DNA of 64,000 nt, from contig NZ_DKIH01000013.1 of NCBI RefSeq assembly GCF_002454115.1, positions 763,472 through 827,471 of the forward strand. Direction: 5' to 3'. Under the pieces are notes generated by a model. It saw only the letters and a program-made list of their open reading frames with translations, ran no database searches and had not been told where the DNA came from. This DNA comes from Sphingopyxis sp. UBA6723 (GTDB lineage: Bacteria > Pseudomonadota > Alphaproteobacteria > Sphingomonadales > Sphingomonadaceae). The position numbers and the translations under genes were made by a program. Positions 43,987-55,918 of this stretch are shown here, piece after piece (the first letter of the stretch is position 1; each line of letters begins with the position of its first letter).

Positions 43987-45699
43987 ATGGATATGCAGGG
44001 TGGCGGATTTCCCGCCGGTGATTCGACCGCGGCGCAGCATGTGCGGCTCGCCGGTGGCGGCGTGGCCGCTTCGGTGGCGCCGGTGATCAACCATCATCGC
44101 GACGATCTGATGATCGGCGAAGTGATCGATATTTCGGGATCGGCCTCGCGCATCCTGCTCGACGCCGCGACGATCGGCAGATTGTCGGGGTCGAGCGATG
44201 CCGCGGTGGCGATGGCGGGGCAGGTCGGGGCGCAGGTCAAGGTTCGCGTCGGAAACATCTGGCTGATCGCCAGCATCCGCGACCAGCAACTGCACGAGCG
44301 TGGCGAAGGGCTGATCGTCGCCACCATCGACTTTCTGGGCGAAGGCGAAGAAGAAAAAATCACTGGCCGCATTTCGAATTTCCGCCGCGGCGTCACTCGC
44401 TATCCGATCCCGGGTAGCCAAGTGTTCGCGGCGACCAGCGCCGACCTCAAGCAAATCTATGCCGCCGATGAGCGCGCGCATGTGGAAATCGGCACCGTCT
44501 ATCCGACCAAGGATATTCGCGGCTCGCTGTATGTCGATGCGATGCTCGGCAAGCATTTTGCGCTGCTGGGGTCGACGGGGACGGGTAAGTCGACGAGCGC
44601 GGCGCTGATCCTGCACAAGATTTGCGAACTGGCGCCGCAAGGCCATATCGTGATGATCGATCCGCACGGCGAGTATTCGGCGGCGTTCAAGGGCATCGGG
44701 GCGCTGTTCGATGTCGACAACCTCGCCATGCCCTATTGGCTGATGAACTTCGAGGAACATTGCGAAGTGTTCGTCACCGCCGAGGGCCGCGACCGTCAAT
44801 CCGACTGCGACGTGCTATCGCGCTGTCTGCTGCAAGCGCGGATGAAGAACCGGCTGGCCGAGGGGATGACCAAGATCACGGTCGATTCGCCGATTCCCTA
44901 TCTGCTGTCCGACCTGCTGAGCATCCTCACCAACGAGATGGGCAAGCTCGACAAGGCGACGTCGAGCGCGCCGTTCATGCGCATCAAGGGCAAGATCGAG
45001 GAAATGCGCGCCGATCCGCGCTATAATTTCATGTTCTCGGGGATGCTCGTCGCCGACACGATGGCGGGGTTCCTGGGCAAGATTTTCCGCCTGCCGTCCG
45101 ACGGCCGGCCGATCTCGATCATCGACGTGTCGGGGGTGCCGTCGGACATCACCGGCGTTGTTGTTGCGGTGCTGTCGCGGCTGACCTTCGACTATGCGAT
45201 CTGGTCGCGCGGCGAGCCGCAGCGCCCAATCCTGCTCGTTTGCGAAGAAGCCCATCGCTACATCCCCTCGAAGGACGTCGGGCAGGGGCAGGCGGTGCGC
45301 AAGATCCTGGAGCGGATCGCCAAGGAAGGCCGCAAATATGGCGTGTCGCTGGGCCTGATTACCCAGCGCCCGTCCGATCTGGCCGAAGGCGTGCTGTCGC
45401 AGTGCGGGACGATCATCTCGATGCGCCTGAACAACGAGCGCGATCAACATTTCGTGAAAGCCGCGATGCCCGAAGGCGCGCGCGGGTTCATCGATTCGAT
45501 CCCGGCGCTGCGCAACCGCGAATGCATCGTGTGCGGCGAAGGCGTATCGATCCCGATCCGCGTCTATCTCGACACGCTGGCGGAGGACAAGCGGCCTGCA
45601 TCGAGCGATCCGCTGTTCTCGAAGCTGTGGAGAGAAACCGGCGGCGAGGCGGAAATTCTGGAGCGGGTCGTCAAGCGCTGGCGCAGTCAGGGTCGGTGA
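43987..45699 (+). CDS. HerA-like ATP-binding protein (DUF87)
   Basis: 570 residues from ATG 43987. HAS-barrel-like N-terminal domain, then Walker A GSTGTGKSTSAALI (about 197), Walker B LLVCEEAHRYIP (about 417), LITQRPSDLAEGVLSQC as sensor, and NERDQHF near the end. HerA-type hexameric translocases act on DNA with nuclease partners such as NurA; no nuclease gene is adjacent here. It is a different protein from the fragment at the start of the window. Confidence 0.85.
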   Translation: MDMQGGGFPAGDSTAAQHVRLAGGGVAASVAPVINHHRDDLMIGEVIDISGSASRILLDAATIGRLSGSSDAAVAMAGQVGAQVKVRVGNIWLIASIRDQQLHERGEGLIVATIDFLGEGEEEKITGRISNFRRGVTRYPIPGSQVFAATSADLKQIYAADERAHVEIGTVYPTKDIRGSLYVDAMLGKHFALLGSTGTGKSTSAALILHKICELAPQGHIVMIDPHGEYSAAFKGIGALFDVDNLAMPYWLMNFEEHCEVFVTAEGRDRQSDCDVLSRCLLQARMKNRLAEGMTKITVDSPIPYLLSDLLSILTNEMGKLDKATSSAPFMRIKGKIEEMRADPRYNFMFSGMLVADTMAGFLGKIFRLPSDGRPISIIDVSGVPSDITGVVVAVLSRLTFDYAIWSRGEPQRPILLVCEEAHRYIPSKDVGQGQAVRKILERIAKEGRKYGVSLGLITQRPSDLAEGVLSQCGTIISMRLNNERDQHFVKAAMPEGARGFIDSIPALRNRECIVCGEGVSIPIRVYLDTLAEDKRPASSDPLFSKLWRETGGEAEILERVVKRWRSQGR

Positions 45700-45738
45700 G
45701 CCGAGTCACGCCCCACAAATTTGCGGCGTGACCGCGCT

Positions 45739-46137
45739 CTAATCACCCGTATCGGTGGCCAAGTCGCGCGCGACCTTTGGGTCGCGCAGCAATTTTTCGA
45801 TATGGCTCGCCTCGTCAAAACTCTCATCCGACAGGAATTTCAGCTTCGCCGCATATTTCATCGCCATTCGTTCGGCGACGCTCTTTTGCAACCAGGCGGT
45901 GTTGGTGCGCAGCGCCTTCAGCACCGCCTCTTCTTCTTTGCCCAGCAACGACTTCACAAACACCGTCGCGTGGCGCAGGTCCGATGACATGCGCACTTCG
46001 GTGACGCTCACCGGATGCTTGGTCAGCTGATCGTCATGCACGTCGCCGCGCGCGAGGATTTCGGACAGGATATGGCGCACCTGTTCGCCGACGCGCAGCG
46101 CGCGAACCGTGGGGCCTTTAGTGTCTGCCGCTTTCAT
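45739..46137 (-). CDS. rbfA: Ribosome-binding factor A
   Basis: 132 residues. KH-like fold with VRALRVGEQVRHILSEILAR and VSVTEVRMSSDLRHATVFVK. Binds the 30S subunit during maturation. Last gene of the rimP-nusA-infB operon, overlapping the DUF1697 gene by 4 bases. Confidence 0.93.
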   Translation of the reverse strand: MKAADTKGPTVRALRVGEQVRHILSEILARGDVHDDQLTKHPVSVTEVRMSSDLRHATVFVKSLLGKEEEAVLKALRTNTAWLQKSVAERMAMKYAAKLKFLSDESFDEASHIEKLLRDPKVARDLATDTGD

Positions 46138-46691
46138 GCCGCACCTTTTTCCAGTTCATCCAGCTTCGCGACGATCCGCGCGATCGAGCGCATGTTGCGC
46201 GCCGTTCCCTTATGCTCCAGCCGCCGCTCGATCAGCCGCGCGGTCAATTTGCTCTCACCCACCCCGTCGCCATAATCAATATAGAGCGCACGGTCGCCGA
46301 GCGCGAGCCGCTCATTCGGCTTGATCCACTTGTCCGCCGCCAGTGCGTCGAATTGCGCCTGCGTCGGCTGCCCGTCGAGGAACATCGTGTGGACGAATTT
46401 GTCCTCATTGGTTCCCGCGAACGGATTGTCGGCGATCGCCGCGGCCAGCTCGTCCCGATCACGCACCAGCGCCGCGCAATGCATGTCGAACCGGTCGCTG
46501 ACCATCAGCGTCAGCTTTTCCTCCAGCCCGCGCGTCGGCCGCGCGGGGTGCGAGAAAATGACATTGCCGCTGGCCACGACCGTCTCGACGTCGGCAAATC
46601 CCTCCGCCGCGAACGCCGCGCGCAGGTCGGCCATGGTCAGCCGGTTGCCCCCGACATTGATGCTGCCGAACAGGGCGACGTAGCGAGCCAT
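46134..46691 (-). CDS. DUF1697 family protein
   Basis: 185 residues. Starts MARYVALFGSINVGGNRLTM, with LRAAFAAEGFADVETVVASG and SGNVIFSHPA, characteristic of DUF1697, a cytosolic family of unknown function with a ferredoxin-like fold. It lies between infB and rbfA and overlaps rbfA, an insertion in an otherwise standard operon. Confidence 0.85.
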   Translation of the reverse strand: MARYVALFGSINVGGNRLTMADLRAAFAAEGFADVETVVASGNVIFSHPARPTRGLEEKLTLMVSDRFDMHCAALVRDRDELAAAIADNPFAGTNEDKFVHTMFLDGQPTQAQFDALAADKWIKPNERLALGDRALYIDYGDGVGESKLTARLIERRLEHKGTARNMRSIARIVAKLDELEKGAA

Positions 46692-46727
46692 GCTGACGCT
46701 CCTAGATCCGCGCGCGGCGGACGCCTG

Positions 46728-49262
<2,535 letters not shown>

Positions 49263-49279
49263 CGAAACTCATCATTCCT

Positions 49280-50050
49280 TCAAAACGCGTCCGAAGCGGC
49301 GGAGCCTGTCGGCGCCGCCCCCATTTTGTCCTCGCCAGCAAGCGGCGCGGCATGCGGGTCGGAATCGCGGTTGGCCGCGTCCCTACTCCATCCTGTAAAA
49401 AACTGCCAGCGGCTCAAATGCGCCAGCACCCGCGCCGCGGCGCGGGCGTCGATCAACGCCAGATGGACCGCATTTTCGCGGCCCAATGCCATAGATAGGG
49501 CGTTTCGGTCTACCGGCAATGCCAGTCCCTCTTGCCCCGATCCTTCGGTGTCCTGACCGACGCGCCAGGCCTGCGCCAGTTTCTTGCGCCCATCCTCACC
49601 CGCATCGCTGGCGTGAAGGAGCAGGCGCACCTGCCCCTTGCGCGCCGCGGTCTCGATTTTCTCGTTACCGCTCAGCAAGGTGCCCGATCGCGATTCCAGC
49701 CCCAGCCGGTCGAGCGTCGCGCGCGCCAGCTGCGCCTCGATCCGCGCGCCCAGATCGTCTGGGATCGTGAAATTGCTGTCCTGCAACGCGCGCGCGAGCC
49801 CGCCTTTCAGCTTGCCTTTCGCCTGCGCGGTTTCGAGCGTGGCGCGATCGACGCCGATCCACGCCCCGCGCCCCGGCGCCTTGCCCAGCACGTCGGGTGC
49901 AATATCGCCGTCAGGGCTGAGCGCCAGGCGCACAAGCCTTTCGGCCGGCGAAACCTCGCCGGTGATGACACAGCGCCGTTCAGGCACATGCTGGCCGCGC
50001 CGACCAGCGCGGTCTGGTTCGCTCAGCTGATCATTGTGCGGGGTCCGCAT
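49280..50050 (-). CDS. YlxR-family RNA-binding protein (DUF448) with L7Ae-like tail
   Basis: 256 residues. N-terminal YlxR domain with RRCVITGEVSPAERLVRLAL and GRGAWIGVDRATLE. Residues ~100-200 match a ribosomal L7Ae-like segment (KIETAARKGQVRLLLHASDA). The start overlaps the end of nusA by 20 bases, as in other alphaproteobacteria. Likely binds RNA; specific role unknown. Confidence 0.85.
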   Translation of the reverse strand: MRTPHNDQLSEPDRAGRRGQHVPERRCVITGEVSPAERLVRLALSPDGDIAPDVLGKAPGRGAWIGVDRATLETAQAKGKLKGGLARALQDSNFTIPDDLGARIEAQLARATLDRLGLESRSGTLLSGNEKIETAARKGQVRLLLHASDAGEDGRKKLAQAWRVGQDTEGSGQEGLALPVDRNALSMALGRENAVHLALIDARAAARVLAHLSRWQFFTGWSRDAANRDSDPHAAPLAGEDKMGAAPTGSAASDAF

Positions 50051-51641
50051 CAGCGGCCTCCCCGGTTGCCGGTTCGTCGTCGAACCAGTGGGCGCGCGCC
50101 GCCATGATGATCTCGTTGCCCTGCTCTTCGCTCAGGCCATATTCGCCCAAGACGCCGCCCTTGTCCTCGGCGCGCTCGCTGCGCGGCGGGCCGCGGCGGT
50201 TGTCGGTGCGCTTCTTGGCGATCAGCTCGTCGGTGGCGAGGTCGGCCAGATCGTCGAGCGTCTTGATCCCCGCCTTGCCCAGCACGACCAGCATCGCTTC
50301 GGTCAGGTGCGGGATCGCGGCCAGATCGTCTTCGACGCCCAATTCGCGGCGTTCGGCGCGCGATGCTTCTTCGCGGCGCTCCAGCCCTTCGAGCGCGCGG
50401 CTCTGCAGTTCCTGCGCCAGTTCCTCGTCGAACCCTTCGATCCCGGCGAGTTCCTCGATGCCGACATAGGCGACTTCTTCGAGTTCGGTGAAGCCTTCGG
50501 CGACCAGCAGCTGGGCGAGCGTTTCATCGACATCCAGCTCTTCCTGGAACATCGTCGAGCGTTCGACGAATTCGCGTTGGCGCTTTTCGCTCGCGTCGGC
50601 TTCGGTCATGATGTCGATCTGGCTGCCGGTCAGCTGGCTGGCGAGACGGACATTCTGGCCGCGGCGACCGATGGCGAGCGACAGCTGGTCGTCGGGAACG
50701 ACGACTTCGATGCGGCTGTCATCCTCGTCGATGACGACGCGCTGGACCGTTGCCGGCTGAAGCGCGTTGACGACGAAGGTCGCGGTGTCTTCCGACCAGG
50801 GGATGATGTCGATCTTTTCGCCCTGCATTTCCTGGACGACCGCCTGCACGCGGCTGCCCTTCATGCCGACGCAGGCGCCGACTGGATCGATGCTGCCGTC
50901 ATAGCTGATCACGCCGATCTTGGCGCGCGAGCCCGGGTCGCGGGCGGCGGCCTTGATCTCGATGATGCCGTCGTAAATTTCGGGGACTTCCTGCGCGAAC
51001 AGCTTCTTCATGAAGTCGGGGTGCGCGCGGCTCAGGAAAATCTGCGGCCCGCGCGTTTCGCTGCGCACCGACAGGATCAGCGCGCGGACGCGGTCGCCGA
51101 CGCGCATCAGTTCGCGCGGGATCTGCTGGTCGCGGCGGATGACGCCCTCGGCGCGGCCCAGGTTGACGACGATGTGGCCGAATTCGACCGACTTGACGAC
51201 GCCGGTGATCAGCTCGCCCGCGCGGTCCTTGAATTCTTCAAACTGGCGTGCCCGGTCGGCTTCGCGGACCTTCTGGAAAATGACCTGCTTCGCCGACTGC
51301 GCGTCGATGCGGCCCAGATCCACGGCGGGCAGCGGATCGACGATGAAGTCGCCGAGCTGGGCGTCCTTCTGCAATTTCTGCGCCGCAGCCAGATCGACCT
51401 GCTTGAAATAATCCTCGACCGTCTCGACGACTTCGACGACGCGCCACAGGCGCAGGTCGCCGGTCTGGACGTCCAATTTCGCACGAATGTCATTCTCGGC
51501 GCCATAGCGGGCGCGGGCGGCACGCTGGATCGCTTCTTCGATCGCCTCGATGACGATCGTCTTGTCGATCATCTTCTCGCTGGCGACGCTGTTGGCAATC
51601 GCCAGCAGTTCGGCGCGGTTGGCGGAAATGGCAGTGGCCAT
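50031..51641 (-). CDS. nusA: Transcription termination/antitermination protein NusA
   Basis: 536 residues. N-terminal RNAP-binding domain, S1 domain (about 135-200), two KH domains (about 230-345, including DPVGACVGMKGSRVQAVVQE and GRRGQNVRLASQL), and acidic C-terminal AR-like repeats (about 360-505). Acts with RNA polymerase in pausing and termination. Follows rimP with a 1-base overlap (TGATG). Confidence 0.95.
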   Translation of the reverse strand: MATAISANRAELLAIANSVASEKMIDKTIVIEAIEEAIQRAARARYGAENDIRAKLDVQTGDLRLWRVVEVVETVEDYFKQVDLAAAQKLQKDAQLGDFIVDPLPAVDLGRIDAQSAKQVIFQKVREADRARQFEEFKDRAGELITGVVKSVEFGHIVVNLGRAEGVIRRDQQIPRELMRVGDRVRALILSVRSETRGPQIFLSRAHPDFMKKLFAQEVPEIYDGIIEIKAAARDPGSRAKIGVISYDGSIDPVGACVGMKGSRVQAVVQEMQGEKIDIIPWSEDTATFVVNALQPATVQRVVIDEDDSRIEVVVPDDQLSLAIGRRGQNVRLASQLTGSQIDIMTEADASEKRQREFVERSTMFQEELDVDETLAQLLVAEGFTELEEVAYVGIEELAGIEGFDEELAQELQSRALEGLERREEASRAERRELGVEDDLAAIPHLTEAMLVVLGKAGIKTLDDLADLATDELIAKKRTDNRRGPPRSERAEDKGGVLGEYGLSEEQGNEIIMAARAHWFDDEPATGEAADADPAQ

Positions 51642-52186
51642 CAGTCCTGTCCTTCTTCTTCCAGTTCGTCGGCGCCTTCGGTGGAAAGCGGGACGGTTGC
51701 AGCAATGAGTTTGTCGGTGAGCACCAGCTTGGCCGTGTCGATCGCGTCGAACGGCAGTTTGTGCTCGACTTCTTCCTTGTCCAAAATCGTGACGATATCG
51801 CCGTCGATCCCGACCAGCAGCCCATTGAAGCGCTGGCGGCCGTTGAGTTTTTCCTTCAGCGCAACCTTGGCCTCATGCCCCGCCCAGTCGGCGAAGTCGC
51901 TCGGCCGGGTCAGCGGGCGGTCGATCCCCGGCGACGACACTTCCAGCCGATACGCCTGATCGATCGGATCCTTGCCCGCTTCCTCCAGCGCGTCGAGCCG
52001 CACCGAAATGCGGCGCGACAGGTCGGCGCAATCGTCGATCGTCAGCTGGCGCGTCTCGGGCCGTTCGGCCATCACCTGCAGCGTCGGATCGCTCTCGCCA
52101 CCAAAGAAGGCGACGCGCACAAGCGACAGGCCCATCGCCTCGGCTTCGGGCGCGATGATCGCAGTCAGGACGTCAAGATCAGCCAA
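51641..52186 (-). CDS. rimP: Ribosome maturation factor RimP
   Basis: 181 residues. N-terminal domain with RVAFFGGESDPTLQVMAE and DDCADLSRRISVRLDALE; RLEVSSPGIDRPLT is the RimP signature. 30S subunit assembly. First gene of the operon on the minus strand. Upstream 170 bases hold its promoter, not resolved by eye. Confidence 0.95.
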   Translation of the reverse strand: MADLDVLTAIIAPEAEAMGLSLVRVAFFGGESDPTLQVMAERPETRQLTIDDCADLSRRISVRLDALEEAGKDPIDQAYRLEVSSPGIDRPLTRPSDFADWAGHEAKVALKEKLNGRQRFNGLLVGIDGDIVTILDKEEVEHKLPFDAIDTAKLVLTDKLIAATVPLSTEGADELEEEGQD

Positions 52187-52359
52187 GTCAGTCTTTCAAA
52201 TCGGATGACCGGCAAGCATGTGGGTATAGCCGCCGCGGCCCGCGGCCCCGACGTCCCAACTGGCTAACCATGTCAAGAAGTGCGCTGCGTATACGTTGCG
52301 GCGGGTGAGTCGGCAAGGGGGAATGAGAGAGCGGGGTGCGCGATCTTCTGATATCGGCC

Positions 52360-52890
52360 TTATGCGGAGCGCCGCCCTCGCCGCCGGATGATCAAGGCGG
52401 CGATGACACCGAACAGGCTGATCAGGAACGCCGTGGACTTGATCGGCTGCGCCGCGGCGGCGATTTCGGCCAAGCGATCATCGCCCGCAAAGCGCAGTGC
52501 CTGGATAAATTGACAGATTGTTTCAATATAGTCGCCGACGCACAGAATGATCGCGGCAATCATGATCAGCCAGCCCAGCCTTTGCAGCGCCGGCTTTTCC
52601 GCGGCGCGAAACATCTGCCCGCCGCGATAGGCGCCAAAGGAATAGACCGCGATATAGACAAGGTCCAACGCGATCGCCCACCGCGCGATGTCCATCACCC
52701 CCGCCGCCTGCCACGCGGCCTGAATGGCATCAACGCGCATGGCGCTCCCAGCCGATTGATGGTCCCTGATCCCCCATGGCGAGACGTCGTTCGCAAACAG
52801 AGGATTCATCGCGATCATGATCGCCAGGATGAGCAATCCGCCCAACCAGAAGCACCAGAAATTTCGTTCGCGCCGCTGTGCGTCGGTCAT
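52360..52890 (-). CDS. Membrane protein, unknown function
   Basis: 176 residues from ATG 52890 (MTDAQRRERNFWCFW). Four hydrophobic helices (about 12-30, 66-84, 100-118, 147-167). Longer frames upstream lack a good start. Upstream of rimP on the same strand, with a 170-base gap. Family not recognised. Confidence 0.6.
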   Translation of the reverse strand: MTDAQRRERNFWCFWLGGLLILAIMIAMNPLFANDVSPWGIRDHQSAGSAMRVDAIQAAWQAAGVMDIARWAIALDLVYIAVYSFGAYRGGQMFRAAEKPALQRLGWLIMIAAIILCVGDYIETICQFIQALRFAGDDRLAEIAAAAQPIKSTAFLISLFGVIAALIIRRRGRRSA

Positions 52891-53294
52891 GCCTACCCCC
52901 AATGATCGCATGCGTTCCCGCACACTGCGGACACGCGTTTCCTCTGCGCCAACCGTCCGGCCATGGCGCCCACCGACGCTTATGCAAAGCAACCGGTACA
53001 AAATACTGTGCTGCGCGCCGCCTCGACGACCTTGCGCCCAAACCGATTTTGCCCGGATCGGATATCGCTACGCAGCGCGCGACGATATCACCAAATCATG
53101 AGGCTTCGGCGCGACTGGGATTCGATGACCTGCGCAAAAGCTTGACTTTTCGTCAAATTTGTCGCAGTAGGATTTCGCTAACGTCGCCTGCGACGGAAAT
53201 TTGATGCCTACGGCTGATACTTCCCTTCACGCGCTACCAGCTCCTCCGGTGCTTTTGCCGGTTGATTATCTGTTTTCGTGAAAGGAAACATCCC
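52891..53294. other. 404-base gap, leader and promoter region of the cold-shock gene
   Basis: No gene is supported. On the plus strand TTGACT (53142) may be a -35 element, with TAGGAT (53168) a poorly spaced -10. Complementary segments GTCGCAG (53161-53167) and CTGCGAC (53188-53194), flanked by AAATTT, can fold into a hairpin in the long 5' leader, as in other cold-shock mRNAs. The remainder is featureless. Confidence 0.45.
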
Positions 53295-53501
53295 ATGCCG
53301 ATCGGCACCGTAAAATTCTTTAACACTGACAAGGGCTATGGTTTCATTGCCAATGAAGATGGCTCGGGCGACAGCTTTGTCCACATCACCGCCGTCGAAC
53401 GCGCCGGCATGTCGACGCTGAACAAGGAACAGCGCGTTTCGTACGAGCTGGAAACCGACCAGCGCGGCAAGACCTCGGCTGTCAATCTTCAGCCTGCCTG
53501 A
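53295..53501 (+). CDS. cspA: Cold-shock protein
   Basis: 68 residues from ATG 53295, AAAGGAAA site upstream. Single CSD: GTVKFFNTDKGYGFI (RNP1 region) and SFVHITAVERAGM (RNP2). Binds single-stranded RNA as a chaperone. The leader (52891-53294) is long for such a gene. A 14-bp hairpin terminator follows. Confidence 0.92.
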   Translation: MPIGTVKFFNTDKGYGFIANEDGSGDSFVHITAVERAGMSTLNKEQRVSYELETDQRGKTSAVNLQPA

Positions 53502-53507
53502 ATGATC

Positions 53508-53567
53508 TTCGGCCCGGCGCCCTTGCGGCGCCGGGCCGAACCATCGCGGCGGATATGCCGCCGCGAT
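53508..53567. terminator. Two tandem hairpins between convergent genes
   Basis: TTCGGCCCGGCGCC (53508-53521) pairs with its 14-base complement (53527-53540) around CTTGC; then ATCGCGGCGG (53543-53552) pairs with CCGCCGCGAT (53558-53567). They lie between cspA (plus) and the membrane protein gene at 53576 (minus), so likely bidirectional termination though no T tract is seen. Confidence 0.65.
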
Positions 53568-53575
53568 CGATACCG

Positions 53576-54082
53576 TCAGTCGCTTCGTTCGACGACGATG
53601 TGCGGCCACGCTGCCGCCAGCCGCTCCGCCCAGCGCTCATAGGGCCACGGGATCACCTCCTCATCGAACCAGAACAGCCGGTCGCCGGCGCGGTCATAGA
53701 GATGCACCGCATCGTCGCTGTCGTCCTGTCGGACGATGCGCAACTTGCCGATCTGCGAGGGATGGATGCGGCCTTCGTCGCCGCCGCTGCTGCCGATCCG
53801 GCCCTGCCACCACACCAGATCGCCGGTCGCGGGATCGATAAAGCTGCCGCGGTTCGGATTGGCGAGCATGTTGAGCCCCGCGCCCAGCGCGACCAGCGCC
53901 CCGAATCCCTGCGCCAGCGGCACCAGCCAGGGCGCGCATTCGCGGCCATCCTCGCTGCAATTGTTGGCTGGATCAATGACCGATCCGGCCCACAGAAAGA
54001 CCAGCCCAAACGCCAACAGCAACCACATGCGCCAATCGGTGCGCGCGCTGCGCCGATAGGATGGGATGCCGACGTCGGTCAT
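53576..54082 (-). CDS. Membrane protein, unknown function
   Basis: 168 residues. Two hydrophobic helices near the N-terminus (about 19-35 and 50-72) and a soluble C-terminal half with WWQGRIGSSGG and VIPWPYERWAERLA. No recognised family. Convergent with cspA. Confidence 0.6.
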   Translation of the reverse strand: MTDVGIPSYRRSARTDWRMWLLLAFGLVFLWAGSVIDPANNCSEDGRECAPWLVPLAQGFGALVALGAGLNMLANPNRGSFIDPATGDLVWWQGRIGSSGGDEGRIHPSQIGKLRIVRQDDSDDAVHLYDRAGDRLFWFDEEVIPWPYERWAERLAAAWPHIVVERSD

Positions 54083-54258
54083 GGCGCGACGTTATCCGAA
54101 CGGCGTCAACAGGTCGCTAACGCCCGCCTATGAACCTTTCCGGGTCCAGTCTGGACGTCCTGCCGCCGCACATCGCCCACGACTGCAACATTTTATTGGC
54201 GTTTGCGCGTATAAGGCGGATTGGCACCCCGTTCGCGCGAATCGGCGCGGGCGGGGCG

Positions 54259-55410
54259 ATGGAATTTGATGCGCGCATGAAGCCCGAACTCAACCTGACC
54301 GCCCGCTCGACGTGGCGCGACCCGGCGCCGGAGAAACCGGCGGGGCCGGGGCGCGCCTTTTGGGCCGCGATCGTTGCGGTGATGGCGGTCGCGTGCCTGG
54401 CGTTCCTGCTGTCGAGCGGGCAGCTCCGCCCGCCCGCGGTGTTTGGCCCGTACAGCGTTTCGGTGCCACTGGAGTTTCGCGCCTATGACCCGGCGCGCTG
54501 GGCAATCATGAATGCCGAGGATTATGAGGCGGCGCTGAAGATCGATCCGACGCTGCCCGATCCGACCAGTATCGGTTTTGGCGATGCCGCCGCGCTGCCC
54601 CCCGCCGACCCGGCGTTGCTGCGCGACGAGGCCTTTGTCGGGCCGCCCGCCAAGCCTTATGTCTTTCGCGGCGTCACCGCGCTCGACCGCGAACGCGCGC
54701 ATTATTGCCTGACCGCCGCGATCTATTACGAGGCGGCGTCCGAGACCGACGACGGGATGCGCGGCGTCGCCCAGACGGTGATCAACCGCGTTCGCCACCC
54801 CAGCTTTCCCAACACCGTGTGCGGCGTCGTTTTCCAAGGATCGCAGCGCGCGGGGGTTTGCCAGTTCACCTTCAGCTGCGACGGTGCGATGGCGCGTGCG
54901 CCCAGCAAGCCCAACTGGCTGCGCGCCAGCCGCGTCGCCTCGGCGGCGCTCGGCGGCTTTGTTTTCCCCAAGGTCGGCCTGGCCACCCATTATCACACCC
55001 AGGCGATCTGGCCGCGCTGGGGCAAGAGCCTGGTGATGACCAATATCGTCGGCGCGCATATCTTTCACCGCTGGCGCGGCCGCTGGGGCATGCCCGACGC
55101 CTTCCGCGCGCCGTATCTGGGCCGCGAGCCGGTACCCGGCCCCTATCTGCCGCTCGCGCAGCAGCTGGCGATCCTGAAGGGTCAGGGGCTGCCGCCCGGT
55201 GCAGGTCCGGCCCCGATGCTGAGCGGCGTCGGTGCGCCGCTCCCCGATGCCGCCGCCGCGCCGCTGCCCGGCACGATAGCGCCTACCGCCCCCGTCATGA
55301 CATTGCCCGTCGCCGCGCCAGTCCCGTCGCCGACCTACACCGACCCCCGGCTCAACCAGTCGGGCCAGGTCCGCGAAGAATTCCGCGGCAGCGGAGAGTG
55401 GAAACGCTGA
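54259..55410 (+). CDS. SleB-type cell-wall hydrolase
   Basis: 383 residues from ATG 54259; ATG 54277 also possible. One N-terminal membrane helix (about 36-55), then a SleB (hydrolase 2) domain at about 147-275: RAHYCLTAAIYYEAASETDD, GVAQTVINRVRHP, GVCQFTFSCDG, THYHTQAIWPRWGKSL. The first glutamate in YYEA is the expected catalytic residue. The tail is Pro/Ala-rich. It would cut peptidoglycan, anchored in the inner membrane. It is not adjacent to the GTA endolysin position. Confidence 0.85.
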   Translation: MEFDARMKPELNLTARSTWRDPAPEKPAGPGRAFWAAIVAVMAVACLAFLLSSGQLRPPAVFGPYSVSVPLEFRAYDPARWAIMNAEDYEAALKIDPTLPDPTSIGFGDAAALPPADPALLRDEAFVGPPAKPYVFRGVTALDRERAHYCLTAAIYYEAASETDDGMRGVAQTVINRVRHPSFPNTVCGVVFQGSQRAGVCQFTFSCDGAMARAPSKPNWLRASRVASAALGGFVFPKVGLATHYHTQAIWPRWGKSLVMTNIVGAHIFHRWRGRWGMPDAFRAPYLGREPVPGPYLPLAQQLAILKGQGLPPGAGPAPMLSGVGAPLPDAAAAPLPGTIAPTAPVMTLPVAAPVPSPTYTDPRLNQSGQVREEFRGSGEWKR

Positions 55411-55453
55411 GCCAATCGGGCTAGCCTGCCTGAAACAGGACAGGGAGGCTGAG

Positions 55454-55843
55454 ATGGGACATGTCAAAGGCATCGGCGGACTGTTTTTCCGGGCGCGCGA
55501 TCCCGACGCGCTCAACGCCTGGTACAAGGAACGGCTGGGCATCGGTGCGGGATGCAACGCCGACGACACCGGTGCGATCGACGAATGGACGTGGAGTGTC
55601 TCCGCCGGGCCAGTGGTGTTCGCGCCGTTCAAGGCCGACACCGACTATTTCGCCGCCGATCGCCAGTATATGATCAACCTGCGCGTCGATGATCTCGACG
55701 CCGTGCTGGCCCCGTTTCACGAAGCGGGCGACGCGGTGATCACCAAGGACGAGTGGAACGACCCGGCGACCGGCCGCTTCGCGCGGGTCCATGATCCGGA
55801 GGGCAACCCGATCGAACTGTGGGAACCGCCGAAAAGCGCATAG
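55454..55843 (+). CDS. VOC/glyoxalase-fold protein
   Basis: 129 residues. Two beta-alpha-beta-beta-beta units: IGGLFFRARDPDALNAWYKE at the start and FARVHDPEGNPIELWEPP at the end. The usual metal ligands are only partly visible (C-terminal Glu). Small-molecule enzyme of unknown substrate. A perfect palindrome with ArsR-like shape follows its stop. Confidence 0.8.
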   Translation: MGHVKGIGGLFFRARDPDALNAWYKERLGIGAGCNADDTGAIDEWTWSVSAGPVVFAPFKADTDYFAADRQYMINLRVDDLDAVLAPFHEAGDAVITKDEWNDPATGRFARVHDPEGNPIELWEPPKSA

Positions 55844-55844
55844 G

Positions 55845-55861
55845 ATAACCATATAGGTTAT
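55845..55861 (+). promoter_or_regulatory. ATAACC-ATATA-GGTTAT palindrome upstream of the GTA cluster
   Basis: Six-base perfect arms (55845-55850 and 55856-55861) around ATATA. TTGACA, a consensus -35, follows at 55868, but no good -10 is spaced from it. The site lies 129 bases before the g1 start. Shape recalls ArsR/SmtB-type operators. It could control the GTA cluster or be left over from the VOC gene's region. Confidence 0.4.
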
Positions 55862-55918
55862 TTGTACTTGACATCGTCACGCTGATATGGCACATGTCGT
55901 ACATCATGAAGAATTGCG

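Noticed and set aside
1..45699. HerA-NurA type DNA end-processing system
   Set aside because: Two HerA-like ATPases are present but 43 kb apart and no NurA-like or other nuclease gene is adjacent to either.
52187..52359. tRNA or small RNA upstream of rimP
   Set aside because: No cloverleaf or conserved tRNA motif could be found by eye in this gap.
55861..55896. A complete sigma-70 promoter upstream of g1
   Set aside because: TTGACA is perfect but no acceptable -10 lies at 16-18 bases, so only the palindrome and hairpin were listed.
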